Part shown: positions 51,401 through 61,115 of the stretch, in pieces
How positions within the stretch are numbered: position 1 is the stretch's first letter
Layout: the number at the start of each line of letters is the position of its first letter
Assembly: GCA_041853585.1 (NCBI GenBank)
Contig: JBGZSM010000069.1
Location: 19,139-83,138 of the forward strand
Source: JAUNKE01 sp041853585
Lineage (GTDB): Bacteria > Bacillota > Clostridia > Peptostreptococcales > Filifactoraceae
DNA: 64,000 bases
Reading direction: 5' to 3'
The notes under the pieces: generated by a model
Told to the model about the DNA's origin: nothing
The model's database searches: none
Seen by the model: the letters and a program-made list of their open reading frames with translations, nothing else
Program-made: the position numbers and the translations under genes

Positions 51401-52744
51401 CTAACCGAACATTCCCGCGTAGCGCGGGTCGAGTGCATCGCGGAAAAGCTGAAATTGTCCGAGCCAAGTGAGCGGAACGGTTCCAATTTCGCCATGACGA
51501 TGCTTTGCGATAATGATTTCCGTTATATTTTTAAATTCGGAGTCCTTGTTGTAATAATCATCACGATATAAGAACATGACCACATCGGCGTCCTGCTCAA
51601 TCGCTCCCGATTCTCGCAAATCGGAAAGCATCGGTCGATGGTCGGAGCGCGCTTCGACCGCTCGCGAAAGCTGGGACAAAGCGACAACCGGACATTCGAG
51701 TTCTTTTGCCAAAATTTTGAGCGAGCGGGAAATTTTCGAAATCTCCTGCTGTCTGCTCTCGGTTTTTCCATCGCCCTCCATCAACTGAAGGTAGTCGATA
51801 AGCACAAGGTCCAATCCGCGCTCGACTTTCAGCCTTCGACATTTGGAGCGCAATTCGACCGCCGTGATTCCCGGCGAATCGTCAATATATACATTGGTAT
51901 TTTGAAGCAGACCAATTCCGCGAGTGACCTTTGGCCAATCGTCGTCATCAAGACTTCCGTTTTTGAGCCGCGACAATTCGACCTGACTGGTCGCCGAAAT
52001 CATACGCTGTATCAACTGTTCTTTGCTCATCTCGAGATTAAATATCGCAACCTTTGCGCCTGATTTGAGCGCCGCGTTTTGTGCAATGTTCAAACAAAAT
52101 GCCGTCTTTCCCATCGCCGGTCGCGCCGCCACCAAAATCAAGTCGGTTTTTTGCATCCCGCCGAGTTTTCTGTCCAAATCGGTAAATCCCGTCGTCAATC
52201 CCGTCAGCTTGTCTTTGCGCATATAAAGTTCTTGTAGCACTTCAAAGCTGTCTACAAGTACATTTTCAATCGGCACCAATCCGCGCTGGTCTTTTTCCTG
52301 CGCGACATCGAATACCAATTTTTCCGCTTTTTCAAGTACCGAAGCGACATCCTGCTCTTGGTCGTAGCAGTTTTGAATCGTTTGGGTCGATGCCTGAATC
52401 AATTTGCGCAAAATGGATTTCTCTTTGACGATTTTTGCATATGCCATAATATTGTCGGTGAAATCCGGCGCGGTCGAAAGATTGGTCAAGTAGCCGATTC
52501 CGCCGACTTTGTCGAGCAGATTGCGATTTTTCAAAATTTCAACCATCGTCACGAGGTCAATCGGCTCATTGCGTTTGAACAAAGTCAGCATCGCATCGTA
52601 GATTTCCGCATTTTGTTCCGCATAAAAATCTTCTTTGCTGACGATATCGACCACTATGATGAGCAAATCTTTGTCGAGCAGCACGCTACCCAAAACGGAT
52701 TGCTCCGCTTCAATCGAATATGGAATGGTTTTGCCTTCCAACAT
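51401..52744 (-). CDS. dnaB: Replicative DNA helicase DnaB
   Basis: A 447-residue hexameric helicase. The N-terminal domain starts IPYSIEAEQSVLGSVLLDKD; the RecA-like domain has GLTTGFTDLDRKLGGMQKTD, Walker A ILVAARPAMGKTAFCLNIAQ, Walker B LDLVLIDYLQLMEG and LSQLSRAVEARSDHRPMLSD. It unwinds DNA at the replication fork. The AGGAG site before its ATG and the rplI gene 10 bases upstream give the conserved Bacillota order gdpP-rplI-dnaB. Confidence 0.97.
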   Translation of the reverse strand: MLEGKTIPYSIEAEQSVLGSVLLDKDLLIIVVDIVSKEDFYAEQNAEIYDAMLTLFKRNEPIDLVTMVEILKNRNLLDKVGGIGYLTNLSTAPDFTDNIMAYAKIVKEKSILRKLIQASTQTIQNCYDQEQDVASVLEKAEKLVFDVAQEKDQRGLVPIENVLVDSFEVLQELYMRKDKLTGLTTGFTDLDRKLGGMQKTDLILVAARPAMGKTAFCLNIAQNAALKSGAKVAIFNLEMSKEQLIQRMISATSQVELSRLKNGSLDDDDWPKVTRGIGLLQNTNVYIDDSPGITAVELRSKCRRLKVERGLDLVLIDYLQLMEGDGKTESRQQEISKISRSLKILAKELECPVVALSQLSRAVEARSDHRPMLSDLRESGAIEQDADVVMFLYRDDYYNKDSEFKNITEIIIAKHRHGEIGTVPLTWLGQFQLFRDALDPRYAGMFG

Positions 52745-52753
52745 AGAATTCTC

Positions 52754-53206
52754 CTACTGGTCTTTTTCTTTTACATCCACAACAATTTTTGTAGAAACTT
52801 TCGGATGCAATTTGATCTCGACATCAAAGCTTCCGATATGTTTAATCGGGTCGCTCAGCAAAATTTTTCGTTTATCAACTTCGATACCGAGCTTTTTCTT
52901 CACCGAATCGGCGATGTCCTTGCTCGTAATCGCGCCGAACAATCTGCCGCCCTCGCCGGCTTTTGTGAAAATTTCCACTCGCTTGCCGTCCATGGATTTG
53001 CCGAGTTCTCTCGCTTCTTCCTCTTCACGCTGCGCTTTGATTTCTTTTCCTTTTTCCTGTTGTTTATGCTCATTGAGATTTACGGTGTTCGCTTCTTTCG
53101 CGATGCCTTTCGGGAAAAGAAAGTTGCGCGCGTAACCGTCGCTCACTTCTTTGAGCTCGCCTTTCTTGGCGGTTCCTTTGACATCTTTTAGAAATATTAC
53201 TTTCAT
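52754..53206 (-). CDS. rplI: 50S ribosomal protein L9
   Basis: A 150-residue L9 with the family signature KGELKEVSDGYARNFLFPKG, the long connecting helix (EHKQQEKGKEIKAQREEEEA) and a C-terminal domain (GGRLFGAITSKDIADSVKKK, GIEVDKRKI, VEIKLHPKVS). It binds 23S rRNA near L1. Its ATG overlaps the gdpP stop by four bases. Confidence 0.98.
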   Translation of the reverse strand: MKVIFLKDVKGTAKKGELKEVSDGYARNFLFPKGIAKEANTVNLNEHKQQEKGKEIKAQREEEEARELGKSMDGKRVEIFTKAGEGGRLFGAITSKDIADSVKKKLGIEVDKRKILLSDPIKHIGSFDVEIKLHPKVSTKIVVDVKEKDQ

Positions 53207-55182
53207 TTTCTTTCAATCTCCTTTAGATATATCATAATTTGTTCTTCCACTTTTTCAATTGCATCATTCATCGAGATGTCGTTGATTTGTGTCGCCGCGG
53301 TCTCCATGTGGCCGCCACCGTTGAGTTTTTCCATAATGACTTGCACATTGATTTTACCCAAGGAGCGTGCGCTGACTTGGATTTCTTCATTAAAATCCTG
53401 TGCAAGCACGAAAGATGCCTGAATTCCTTTGAGATTCAACAACTCATCGGCAATTTTGGATGCCACAAGCTGTGGATTTTCCATCTGCTTTTCGCAATAA
53501 GTGAGTGCCACGGAATCCCCGATAACTTTGAGTCGGTTCATCGCATCGGCTCGGATGCGGAAAGTTTCCATATCGCCTTGGAACAAAGTTTTGACCGCCA
53601 CCGTATCGGCTCCCTGCTTTCGCAAAAATGCCGCCGCCTCGAAAGTTCGCACACCGGTTTTGAATGTGAAATTCTTGGTGTCCAGCGTAATTCCGGAAAG
53701 CAACGCTTCGGCAATCAGCGGATTGACATGCGGTCTTTCTTTGGTGTATTGAATCAGCTCCGTCACCATTTCCGATGCCGAAGATGCATAAGTTTCGTGG
53801 AAAATAAGAACCGGATTTTCAACAAATTCCTGTCCGCGACGATGATGGTCAATAAGCACGACTCGGTCGCTCATATCCACAAGCTCCGGACATTCCGTAA
53901 GACTCGGTCTGTGCGTATCGACGATGACGAGCAAAGTCGTATTTTTGAGCATCGCTTTGGCTTCGCTCTTGCTGACGAAAATATCGCCGTATTTTTGATT
54001 TTCCTTGATTCGATTATACAGCACATCGATGGATGAATTCGAATGCTCGAGCACAACCTTGACATCCCGCTCCAACATTTCCGCAATCGCCACGACTCCC
54101 ATTGCCGATCCGATGGCATCCAAGTCGGCATAATTGTGTCCCATCACGAGCACATCGCTGCTTTCCAAAATCAAATCTTTGAGCGCATAGCTGACAATTC
54201 TCGCCTTGACCCGAGTTTTCTTCTCGACCGCCTTGGACATTCCGCCGTAAAAACTGTATTTGTCATTTCTTTTTACCGCGACCTGGTCACCGCCTCGTCC
54301 AAGCGCGATGTCCAGCGCCGATTCCGAAATCAGCTGCGTCTCTTTAAGGCCACCGAAATAAGGTGAAATTCCCATCGATACAGAAACCGGAATCGTGTTT
54401 GCAAAATCAATCGCTCGAATGTCGTCGAGGATTTGAAATTTATTTTCTTCCATCAACAACAAATCTTCTTCGGTCGTTACGCCGAAATATTTGTCCGCCG
54501 ATGTTTTTTTGAGCATCATATTATATTTTTCCGCCCAGGTTTTGAGCAGTTTTTCAATTTCCGCCGTAACCCGCGGACGATTTTGTTCTTCCGTCGAATC
54601 GAGCACTTCATCGAGCGAATCCACTTGAATCGAAATAATTGCCGTTTGGCTCTGCTCAAATTCTTTGCGTAAGTGAATCACTTCCGTAATATCTTCAAAA
54701 CAAATCATCAGATTTTTTTCTTTTTGGTCTTTGCCCGAATTGATACTGTAAATCGCTCGATATACCCGGTCATAAAATTGGTCGATTTCAATACTCCCTT
54801 CTTCCGTCTCCATCATTTTTGCAATATCAAATTCCGATACATAATCTTCTATTTTTTCGCCAAACAGACCTTTTTTCCCAAAAACATCCGACAATTTTTT
54901 ATTATACCATACGACAATTCCCTTGCTGTTGACCATACAAAGCGGCATGTGCAAATTGGAAATTGACTGTTTGGTACGATAGTCCATCGTCATGGTAAAA
55001 GTTTCCAAATACGAGTCCATTTCCTGCTGCTGCTTTTTCTCTTCATCGGATTGCACCTTGATAATCAGTCCGCTGATTGCCAACGCGATCAAACCGATAA
55101 AAATATTGTAAAACATCAATGCAATTGATGTCGCAACCATAAAAATATTGCTAAACACAAGGGAGTTTCCCTTTTCCTTCAT
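53203..55182 (-). CDS. gdpP: Cyclic-di-AMP phosphodiesterase GdpP
   Basis: A 659-residue membrane enzyme: two N-terminal helices (to about 45), a PAS domain (PLCMVNSKGIVVWYNKKLSD), a degenerate GGDEF domain, and DHH/DHHA1 catalytic domains with VMGHNYADLDAIGSAMGVVA, VIVDTHRP, LIDHHRRG and C-terminal MEKLNGGGHMETAATQI. It hydrolyses c-di-AMP to pApA and controls osmotic and cell-wall state. The ribosome site AAGGAG is clear. It sits between yybS and rplI as in most Bacillota. Confidence 0.96.
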   Translation of the reverse strand: MKEKGNSLVFSNIFMVATSIALMFYNIFIGLIALAISGLIIKVQSDEEKKQQQEMDSYLETFTMTMDYRTKQSISNLHMPLCMVNSKGIVVWYNKKLSDVFGKKGLFGEKIEDYVSEFDIAKMMETEEGSIEIDQFYDRVYRAIYSINSGKDQKEKNLMICFEDITEVIHLRKEFEQSQTAIISIQVDSLDEVLDSTEEQNRPRVTAEIEKLLKTWAEKYNMMLKKTSADKYFGVTTEEDLLLMEENKFQILDDIRAIDFANTIPVSVSMGISPYFGGLKETQLISESALDIALGRGGDQVAVKRNDKYSFYGGMSKAVEKKTRVKARIVSYALKDLILESSDVLVMGHNYADLDAIGSAMGVVAIAEMLERDVKVVLEHSNSSIDVLYNRIKENQKYGDIFVSKSEAKAMLKNTTLLVIVDTHRPSLTECPELVDMSDRVVLIDHHRRGQEFVENPVLIFHETYASSASEMVTELIQYTKERPHVNPLIAEALLSGITLDTKNFTFKTGVRTFEAAAFLRKQGADTVAVKTLFQGDMETFRIRADAMNRLKVIGDSVALTYCEKQMENPQLVASKIADELLNLKGIQASFVLAQDFNEEIQVSARSLGKINVQVIMEKLNGGGHMETAATQINDISMNDAIEKVEEQIMIYLKEIERK

Positions 55183-55196
55183 AATCTTCTCCTTGA

Positions 55197-56108
55197 TTAT
55201 CTCGGCAATCTTCGGATGTTTGCAACCGCATCCAATACGCCCAATAGCAACAAAACCGGCGTGAAAAACATCAAAAAGAGCATGACCGTCATGCGTATCA
55301 ACAATGTTTTTTCACGCAAAAACATAAAATCGACAACGGATAATCCTTGTATCAGTAAAATGGTAATATAAATCACCATCAGATTGGTAGTTAAATCTTG
55401 GTATGCATATCCCGTCAACGAGAAAAGCAAGACCGTTATCAAAGTAACCAAACAAGCCACCGATGCGCTTCCAGGAATCGTAAATTCCCAAAAACTTTTG
55501 AAAGGCTTGTTCTCCGGTGTATTCACATTGGCAATTTTGCCCGCAATAAAATAATTGAACAGCGAGGATACGAAATCCTGCGCAATTATCGCCCCCGGCA
55601 ACATCGTCTGGAGCATGCTTTTCATTTCCTGCTCATTGATAGTATTTGCCATTTTGTTCTGGGCGAGAATTTTTTGCATCTCTTCAATAATCGTCGGCAC
55701 AATATCGCTGCCGTTTGCCAACTTATATAAATAAAGAATGATTGCATGATTGGCAACCAGAATCAACATTCCGACTGTAATCGCCGTCATCATATCATTT
55801 TTACGATAATTGATTTCGCCTACCGCAATCCCCATAATCGCTCCCGTCGTCACCGAATTCAAACTCGCCAAGTCGGCGTCAAGCAAAGTCAAAAACAACG
55901 AAACGAACAACAAGCTCAACAAAGGGAACAGCAATCCCGTGCGATAAGTTAAAGCAGTATAAATTGCCGGTATCAGTATCATGGATAAAGCAAAGATTGG
56001 AAAAAATCTTACTAATACGAGCAACAACAAAACAATGACAGTAAATCGAAATGCCTCCGTGACGACATCTTTTGGACTTCTGCCATATCGAATCAATATA
56101 TTTTTCAA
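55197..56108 (-). CDS. yybS: YybS family (DUF2232) membrane protein
   Basis: A 303-residue protein with eight or so membrane helices, DUF2232/YybS by position next to gdpP and by stretches such as SLNSVTTGAIMGIAVGEINY and GLSVVDFMFLREKTLLIRMT. Function is unknown; members are found with gdpP and L9. The TTG start, nine bases after AAGGAG, is the first usable codon in this frame; an ATG between them is in another frame. Confidence 0.88.
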   Translation of the reverse strand: MKNILIRYGRSPKDVVTEAFRFTVIVLLLLVLVRFFPIFALSMILIPAIYTALTYRTGLLFPLLSLLFVSLFLTLLDADLASLNSVTTGAIMGIAVGEINYRKNDMMTAITVGMLILVANHAIILYLYKLANGSDIVPTIIEEMQKILAQNKMANTINEQEMKSMLQTMLPGAIIAQDFVSSLFNYFIAGKIANVNTPENKPFKSFWEFTIPGSASVACLVTLITVLLFSLTGYAYQDLTTNLMVIYITILLIQGLSVVDFMFLREKTLLIRMTVMLFLMFFTPVLLLLGVLDAVANIRRLPR

Positions 56109-56224
56109 ATTTCATCTCTCCTTCATTCTGTTTTGTATTATACCACAAAAATAAGATATAAGCACAGAAATCTGTCAAAACGGTGGAAGTTTAACAAATA
56201 CGAATTTGATAGCTTATCCAAACA

Positions 56225-56254
56225 AAAAAGCGTAGCAGTTAAAAACTGCTACGC
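56225..56254 (-). terminator. Strong terminator
   Basis: GCGTAGCAGTT-AAA-AACTGCTACGC, perfect 11 bp, with TTTTTTG following on the minus strand. Ends the gene at 56312. Confidence 0.95.
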
Positions 56255-56311
56255 CGAATTTCATCGCTCAATGTCTCTCTCAATGAAATTTTCAATTATC
56301 CAAGATAAATT

Positions 56312-57046
56312 CTATTTTTTCAATTCATATTCGCCGGTCAGTTTTACATTCTTCGCAGCGAGCGGTCCTTCTCCCGATTCCGTAATCGTGAGTTTGTCTC
56401 CGTTTTTAATAAATACGAGCTCATATTGCTCATCGCTTTTGTAATTCGCCTTGCTTCCGTCGATTTTTGCAATCTCATAGAAAGTCGAATCCTCCCCGTT
56501 TTGGAAAAGCACTTTGAATTCAAATTGGTTGTTGTCCGCCTGCATCAGCTCCACGCTGAGTCCCGGTGTCGCTTCCGAATCTTTGCTCGGAACAAAAACG
56601 CCGTTCCAATCCTGCTTTTCGGCAATCGGAGTCACAATCGGAAACTCGGACATCGAAAGCAGCTCATCCGTTGACGGTTCATAGGCGAAAATGTCGCCCG
56701 AGCGTTTGTTAATCGCCATTTGCATGCTGAAAGACGGTCCCGATTTGTTCACCACATCGATGAGATAATAATTTTCATCATCCTTCGTTAATGTCTTGTC
56801 GGACACGCTTATTGTAAAATTATTGATATCGATTTGCTCGGTCGCAAGTTGCAAGGCATCCTCTGGTGACAATACGACTACATCATCCGGTCTTTGATTG
56901 CCGGTATCGTCTTCACCCGTCTCTCCGGAGACGATCGGTTTGCTCGGTTCCGAATCCGTCATTCGATATTTTCTATAATATCCAACTGAAAGTGCAACTA
57001 CTAACAAAGCCGCAATCAGTATAATAATCATCCTCTGATTCTTCAT
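56312..57046 (-). CDS. Membrane-anchored exported protein, unknown function
   Basis: A 244-residue protein with one N-terminal helix (residues 6-22, MIIILIAALLVVALSVGYY), an acidic Thr/Glu/Asp linker, and a beta-rich outer domain containing SPEDALQLATEQID and PSFSMQMAINKRSGDIFAYE, somewhat like PepSY-type inhibitory domains. That likeness is weak. The ATG at 57046 follows GGGGAGG by eight bases. It is a single-gene unit with its own terminator. Confidence 0.7.
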   Translation of the reverse strand: MKNQRMIIILIAALLVVALSVGYYRKYRMTDSEPSKPIVSGETGEDDTGNQRPDDVVVLSPEDALQLATEQIDINNFTISVSDKTLTKDDENYYLIDVVNKSGPSFSMQMAINKRSGDIFAYEPSTDELLSMSEFPIVTPIAEKQDWNGVFVPSKDSEATPGLSVELMQADNNQFEFKVLFQNGEDSTFYEIAKIDGSKANYKSDEQYELVFIKNGDKLTITESGEGPLAAKNVKLTGEYELKK

Positions 57047-57159
57047 CAAATTCACCTCCCCACAACCTTATTATATATGCACATCCTTAATAATACAATT
57101 ACAAATAGGTTACAATTACTTTTGTAGAAAATCGAAATTTATTGACTAATTCTGTGCTT

Positions 57160-57777
57160 CTATCCAATATAAAAAATTCCGGCGCAAAAAGAAATTTTTT
57201 CAAAACGACATTTTTCGGGAAAAATCGCTTTTATTTCATCCGACACGAAATAGAATTCTTCCTCATCCCATTCGTTCGCATTTTCTTCCTGGCAAGCCAA
57301 AAGCTCTTCTCTGGTGTCAAAAGTGACATCGCCAATCAAAATTTTCCCACCTGAATCAAGCATAGAAAGAAGCGATTTTAAAAAATCGGGCTTTTCCTCA
57401 TCCGTCAAATGATGCAGCGCATAGGTCGCGATGATGAAATCAAATTTTTTCTGCAAAAAATCTTTCGGTATCTCCTTGGTGAAATCACCCGAAACCAAAT
57501 GTGCTTGAGGCATTTTTTCACGCGCAATCTCAATCATTCGCTCCGAAAAATCTATGCCCCAAATCATACAGCCTCTTTCATATAATTTGCTCGTAAGCGT
57601 GCCCGTACCGAAACCGATGTCGAGCACTCTCGCATTTTTCTTGCACATCACCTCGGCAAAAATCTTCCCGAGCACTTCCTTGTAGCCGGCAAATGGAAAA
57701 GTGTTGTCCTCATCCGATAGACCCACACTTTTGTCATAATCATCCGCCCACAAATCAAAACCTTTATTATCCAGCAT
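57160..57777 (-). CDS. Class I SAM-dependent methyltransferase
   Basis: A 205-residue methyltransferase: N-terminal GFDLWADDYDKSVGLSDEDN, SAM-binding motif I ARVLDIGFGTGTLTSKLYER, motif II region GIDFSERMIEIAREKMP, and FDFIIATYALHHLTDEEK. It resembles YrrT-like enzymes of Bacillota. The substrate is unknown. GGAG is six bases before the ATG. Confidence 0.9.
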   Translation of the reverse strand: MLDNKGFDLWADDYDKSVGLSDEDNTFPFAGYKEVLGKIFAEVMCKKNARVLDIGFGTGTLTSKLYERGCMIWGIDFSERMIEIAREKMPQAHLVSGDFTKEIPKDFLQKKFDFIIATYALHHLTDEEKPDFLKSLLSMLDSGGKILIGDVTFDTREELLACQEENANEWDEEEFYFVSDEIKAIFPEKCRFEKISFCAGIFYIG

Positions 57778-57868
57778 ATTTTCTCCATTCTTTTATTGCG
57801 CCTGAAACAAGAGTAGCATAATATTTTTCAATTTCCATTTTTAAAACACCAATCGAAAATTTTTGATA

Positions 57869-57891
57869 AGTTCCTTCCTATTATATAGGCG
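57869..57891 (-). repeat. Dispersed intergenic repeat, copy 3
   Basis: TTCCTTCCTATTATATAGGC plus G on the plus strand, about 95 bases before the methyltransferase gene. Confidence 0.6.
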
Positions 57892-57984
57892 CCTGATGAA
57901 CTCAGCCACATGATTATTATATCACATCTCCCGTAATTCCATCCCTTTTGAAATCATCTCTTCCCAAAATCTTCCGTTGAACAA

Positions 57985-58015
57985 AGAAAAAGAGCCAAGC
58001 AATGCTTAGCCCTTT
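57985..58015 (-). terminator. Terminator of the SLH-protease gene
   Basis: AAAGGGCTAAGC pairs with GCTTGGCTCTTT (two G-U pairs), loop ATT, then TTC. Lies 24 bases after the stop. Confidence 0.85.
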
Positions 58016-58038
58016 ATAAATAATAAAGTATAATCCAT

Positions 58039-60867
58039 CTACGAATTTTGTTTTCTGAAGTACTCTTCCCACAGTTTCTCTCCTGTTGACAAAGTCTGGA
58101 TATACTCGATGCCTGCTCCGCCATTTCTGTCAACTCGCGTACTCAAATACGGTTTGTTACCTATTTTCAGCACATTATATCGTCTCATTGCCACATTCCC
58201 GTAGTCCGTATCGTCCGAATCGGTGATAAATACCGCCGTGATATTCCCATCCAAATCATACTCCGCTCCCCACAGCGTGATAATATGCGTGGTTCCTTTA
58301 CTGCTTGTCAGATGCTCCAAACCGATAATTTTTCCGTCCATAAGACCGGCTTTAATACTTTGCCCGAAGGAAGAATAATCTCCGCTGAAGAATTTTTCAG
58401 TGAGCGGTTCATCCCCAAACACCGGATAAAATAGCCCGCCTCTATTGTCAAACTTGAATTTGCGGAAGTCTTTCTCTTTTGCATGAGGTGCTCCGTCCTC
58501 TGTCGGTTTGTATCCGTTAATCATCAAATCTGCCAAAAGGTCACTGTTGAATCCCTTGGTCAGATGTCCGAAATAGTCTATGAACCTTTTCATCCATGCG
58601 CTGTCGCTTGGACTCTTGTGCGAATCGATAAAGTCCTCGGCATTGAGAACGCTTCGATAATGTTCATTTTTAGTTTCATTTTCGCCGGCAATATTCTTGT
58701 CCTGTCCGCCGATTTTGATATATTCTGCAATGTTGTCTTGATTTTGTAGATACCACCAATGCATCATATTGGCAGCTACGGATGCAAAGCAAAGATAATC
58801 ATCTCGCTGTGTCCCTGCAACCTTGTTGGTATCATACCAGTTGTTTCCCGCTTTATACGGCGCCTGATATTCTTCATATCCCGGCGCAACAATTTTGTAT
58901 TCAAAGTCTTCTGCCATGGTCGGCGGTGTAATGCCCTGTGTCCAAAGAATCGTTCGAATATTTCCGTCTCTGTCCGTATATTGCTCAACCGGATTGCCTC
59001 GGGATTCCAAATCCAATTTGATGCTTGCCGCCTTTTGTTTGCTCTCTTCTTCTTTTTTCTGCTCCGCTTCTCTTTTTTCACGCTCCAACTCTTCCGGCGT
59101 TTTTTCAGATGCTGGTGGAGAGTTTGGCGTTTGATCGGTCGAAGCATCGGCGTTTTGTGACGAACCGCTGTCTGTTGACGGTTGATTCGGCTTTGGCGAA
59201 TTCTCCGATACGGCAGGCGGGTCGGTCGGTTGTCCGTCCCTCGATTCATCCTGCGAAGAACTTCCCGGTGCTGTCTGCGAATTTTCCGGCGCGCTCGGCG
59301 GATTTTTGTCACCTTCTTGAGATTCTTCGTTTGGATTTGATAAATTCTGCGGCGCTTGCTTGCCCCCTTCATTGTCGCTCGGTGGTGTCGGCGGCAATGC
59401 CGGCTCTGCTCCCGATTCGTCTTTAGGAGGTTGACTCTCTTTTGGCGGGGCAGGCGGTTGCTGCTCCGTGTTCCCATTTTGTTCTTGAATCGGTGCTGCC
59501 GATGAATCCGAAGAACCCTCCGGTTTATTTGGAGTAGTTTTTTCTTTTTGCGGAGAAGGCAACCCTTCTTTGGGTTGTGCCGATGGCGTTTCCACCTTCG
59601 GTATCTCCGGCTCTTTTTGTATCGGCGCGGAAGGTGCAGCGGTATATCCGCCACCTCCGCCACCTCCGCCTCCGCCACCACTTGCCGGAGTTTCTTTTTT
59701 CTTATCCGAAGATGACGCAGGAGTTAATTTTTCAATCGCTACCTTATGACGCGCTTCATCCGTCGCAATCTTTCCAACAGATTTGTTTTCATCTACCATG
59801 AGATGAATCGGTTTATCCGTTAGAAAAACGACCATCTGTGCAATATTTTCCTTCACATAAATATTCGTTTCTTTATAGACCTGCAAGTCTTTAGTCGGTG
59901 CGGATACTTCGACTCTCTGACCTACAAACTGCTTACTGACAACCACTTTGCTCAGCTCGTTTTTTAAATCTTCAGCACCGATTACCGATTCGGCAAATAC
60001 ACGAATCTGTCGCGCGCTGCTCTCACCGCTAAAAATTACCTGTGCGTTTTTTCGGTTTATCTGAACTTCTCCCAAAACCTTTGTGTTTCTAATCTTTATC
60101 GGACTTGAATCATCTCCTCTCAGAATCAAATCCCCTTGAATCGTTAAGCCGTCCAACAGTAAGTTTTTGTCCTTTATTTCTTCTGAAATAATTACATTTT
60201 TTTTGATGATGCGGTTTTTGGGAATATCCGATTCCTTTCGGATAATCAACGCATGCGAATCTATATTTTCTATGTTTTTAGAATTACTCAGTATCGCTAT
60301 CGTTTCAGCACGAGTCAAATTTTTTGATAAAGCAAAATTCCCGTTTTCGTAACCTCGAATCAGGTTTGCGTTGGCTGCTGCCTGCACGCTATTTTTGGCC
60401 CACTGTGGTACTTTATCCATATCTTTGATTTTTTTGGATGTGTTTCCCTGTTTTGGAATTTTGTTGAGTCTTTCTAAAAATACACAAATCTCACCTCTAG
60501 AAACCGGTTCATCCGGTCGGAAAGAGCCGTCGCTGAATCCGGCAATATATCCATTTGCAACCGCAACGGAAAGTTCTTCATATAACTCACTTCCAATCGG
60601 CACATCAGAAAAAGAAACCTCCGCATGTCCGTCCAGACCCATCGAACGATTGAGCATTGTAATCAACTCCGCTCTGGTAATTTCACGATTAGGCAAAAAG
60701 TTTTCTTCCTTATATCGCTCAATGAATCCCTGCTCTTTAAAAGAATAGATTGTTTCTTTTGCCCAATGTTCTTGGATATCTTTATAATCATTTGCAAACA
60801 CTTGCAAGTTACTTAGCGCCATGGATGTTGCCAATGCAAGTGCTATTTTTCTTTTTGAGATATTCAT
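58039..60867 (-). CDS. SLH-anchored IdeS/Mac-like cysteine protease
   Basis: A 942-residue surface protein: signal peptide (to about 25), three SLH repeats (about 27-75, 85-134, 146-195) for wall attachment, a beta-rich region, a run of Gly, and a 200-residue Pro/Ser/Glu/Asn-rich linker. The C-terminal part (about 650-940) matches IdeS/Mac (peptidase C66): GITPPTMAEDFEYK, YDTNKVAGTQRDDYLCFASV, MMHWWYLQNQDNI, GTTHIITLWGAEYDLDGNI and ITDSDD. Cys693, His861 and Asp883 have the same spacing (168 and 22) as IdeS Cys94, His262, Asp284. IdeS cleaves IgG at the hinge; whether this one does is inferred. GGAGG precedes the ATG. Confidence 0.92.
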   Translation of the reverse strand: MNISKRKIALALATSMALSNLQVFANDYKDIQEHWAKETIYSFKEQGFIERYKEENFLPNREITRAELITMLNRSMGLDGHAEVSFSDVPIGSELYEELSVAVANGYIAGFSDGSFRPDEPVSRGEICVFLERLNKIPKQGNTSKKIKDMDKVPQWAKNSVQAAANANLIRGYENGNFALSKNLTRAETIAILSNSKNIENIDSHALIIRKESDIPKNRIIKKNVIISEEIKDKNLLLDGLTIQGDLILRGDDSSPIKIRNTKVLGEVQINRKNAQVIFSGESSARQIRVFAESVIGAEDLKNELSKVVVSKQFVGQRVEVSAPTKDLQVYKETNIYVKENIAQMVVFLTDKPIHLMVDENKSVGKIATDEARHKVAIEKLTPASSSDKKKETPASGGGGGGGGGGGYTAAPSAPIQKEPEIPKVETPSAQPKEGLPSPQKEKTTPNKPEGSSDSSAAPIQEQNGNTEQQPPAPPKESQPPKDESGAEPALPPTPPSDNEGGKQAPQNLSNPNEESQEGDKNPPSAPENSQTAPGSSSQDESRDGQPTDPPAVSENSPKPNQPSTDSGSSQNADASTDQTPNSPPASEKTPEELEREKREAEQKKEEESKQKAASIKLDLESRGNPVEQYTDRDGNIRTILWTQGITPPTMAEDFEYKIVAPGYEEYQAPYKAGNNWYDTNKVAGTQRDDYLCFASVAANMMHWWYLQNQDNIAEYIKIGGQDKNIAGENETKNEHYRSVLNAEDFIDSHKSPSDSAWMKRFIDYFGHLTKGFNSDLLADLMINGYKPTEDGAPHAKEKDFRKFKFDNRGGLFYPVFGDEPLTEKFFSGDYSSFGQSIKAGLMDGKIIGLEHLTSSKGTTHIITLWGAEYDLDGNITAVFITDSDDTDYGNVAMRRYNVLKIGNKPYLSTRVDRNGGAGIEYIQTLSTGEKLWEEYFRKQNS

Positions 60868-61032
60868 GTAGCCTCCTGTTTCCTTCTTTCGTTTTCTTTC
60901 GTCTTTTATATCGTCCCCTTTCGCATTTTCTTTAGTCTAAAATCCCTATTTTCGTTGATTTTTATCTGTTTCCCTCAATTTTCCTAAGCTTTTAAATCGT
61001 TTCACGAATGCACATATTTCATCATTTTAGTA

Positions 61033-61064
61033 TTTAAAAACGATGGAGTATCATCCATCGTTTT
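61033..61064 (-). terminator. Intrinsic terminator
   Basis: Perfect 11-bp stem AAAACGATGGA with loop of 6, followed by a T run on the minus strand, 50 bases past the RpiB-like gene. Confidence 0.9.
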
Positions 61065-61115
61065 CAGCCGTTTCAGCTCGTTTGTTGGGTTTTAAAATCT
61101 CAATCACTCCTCTTT

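Noticed and set aside
58776..59681. 301-codon frame inside the SLH-protease gene
   Set aside because: An Arg/Lys-rich shadow of the Pro/Ser/Glu linker on the same strand in another frame.
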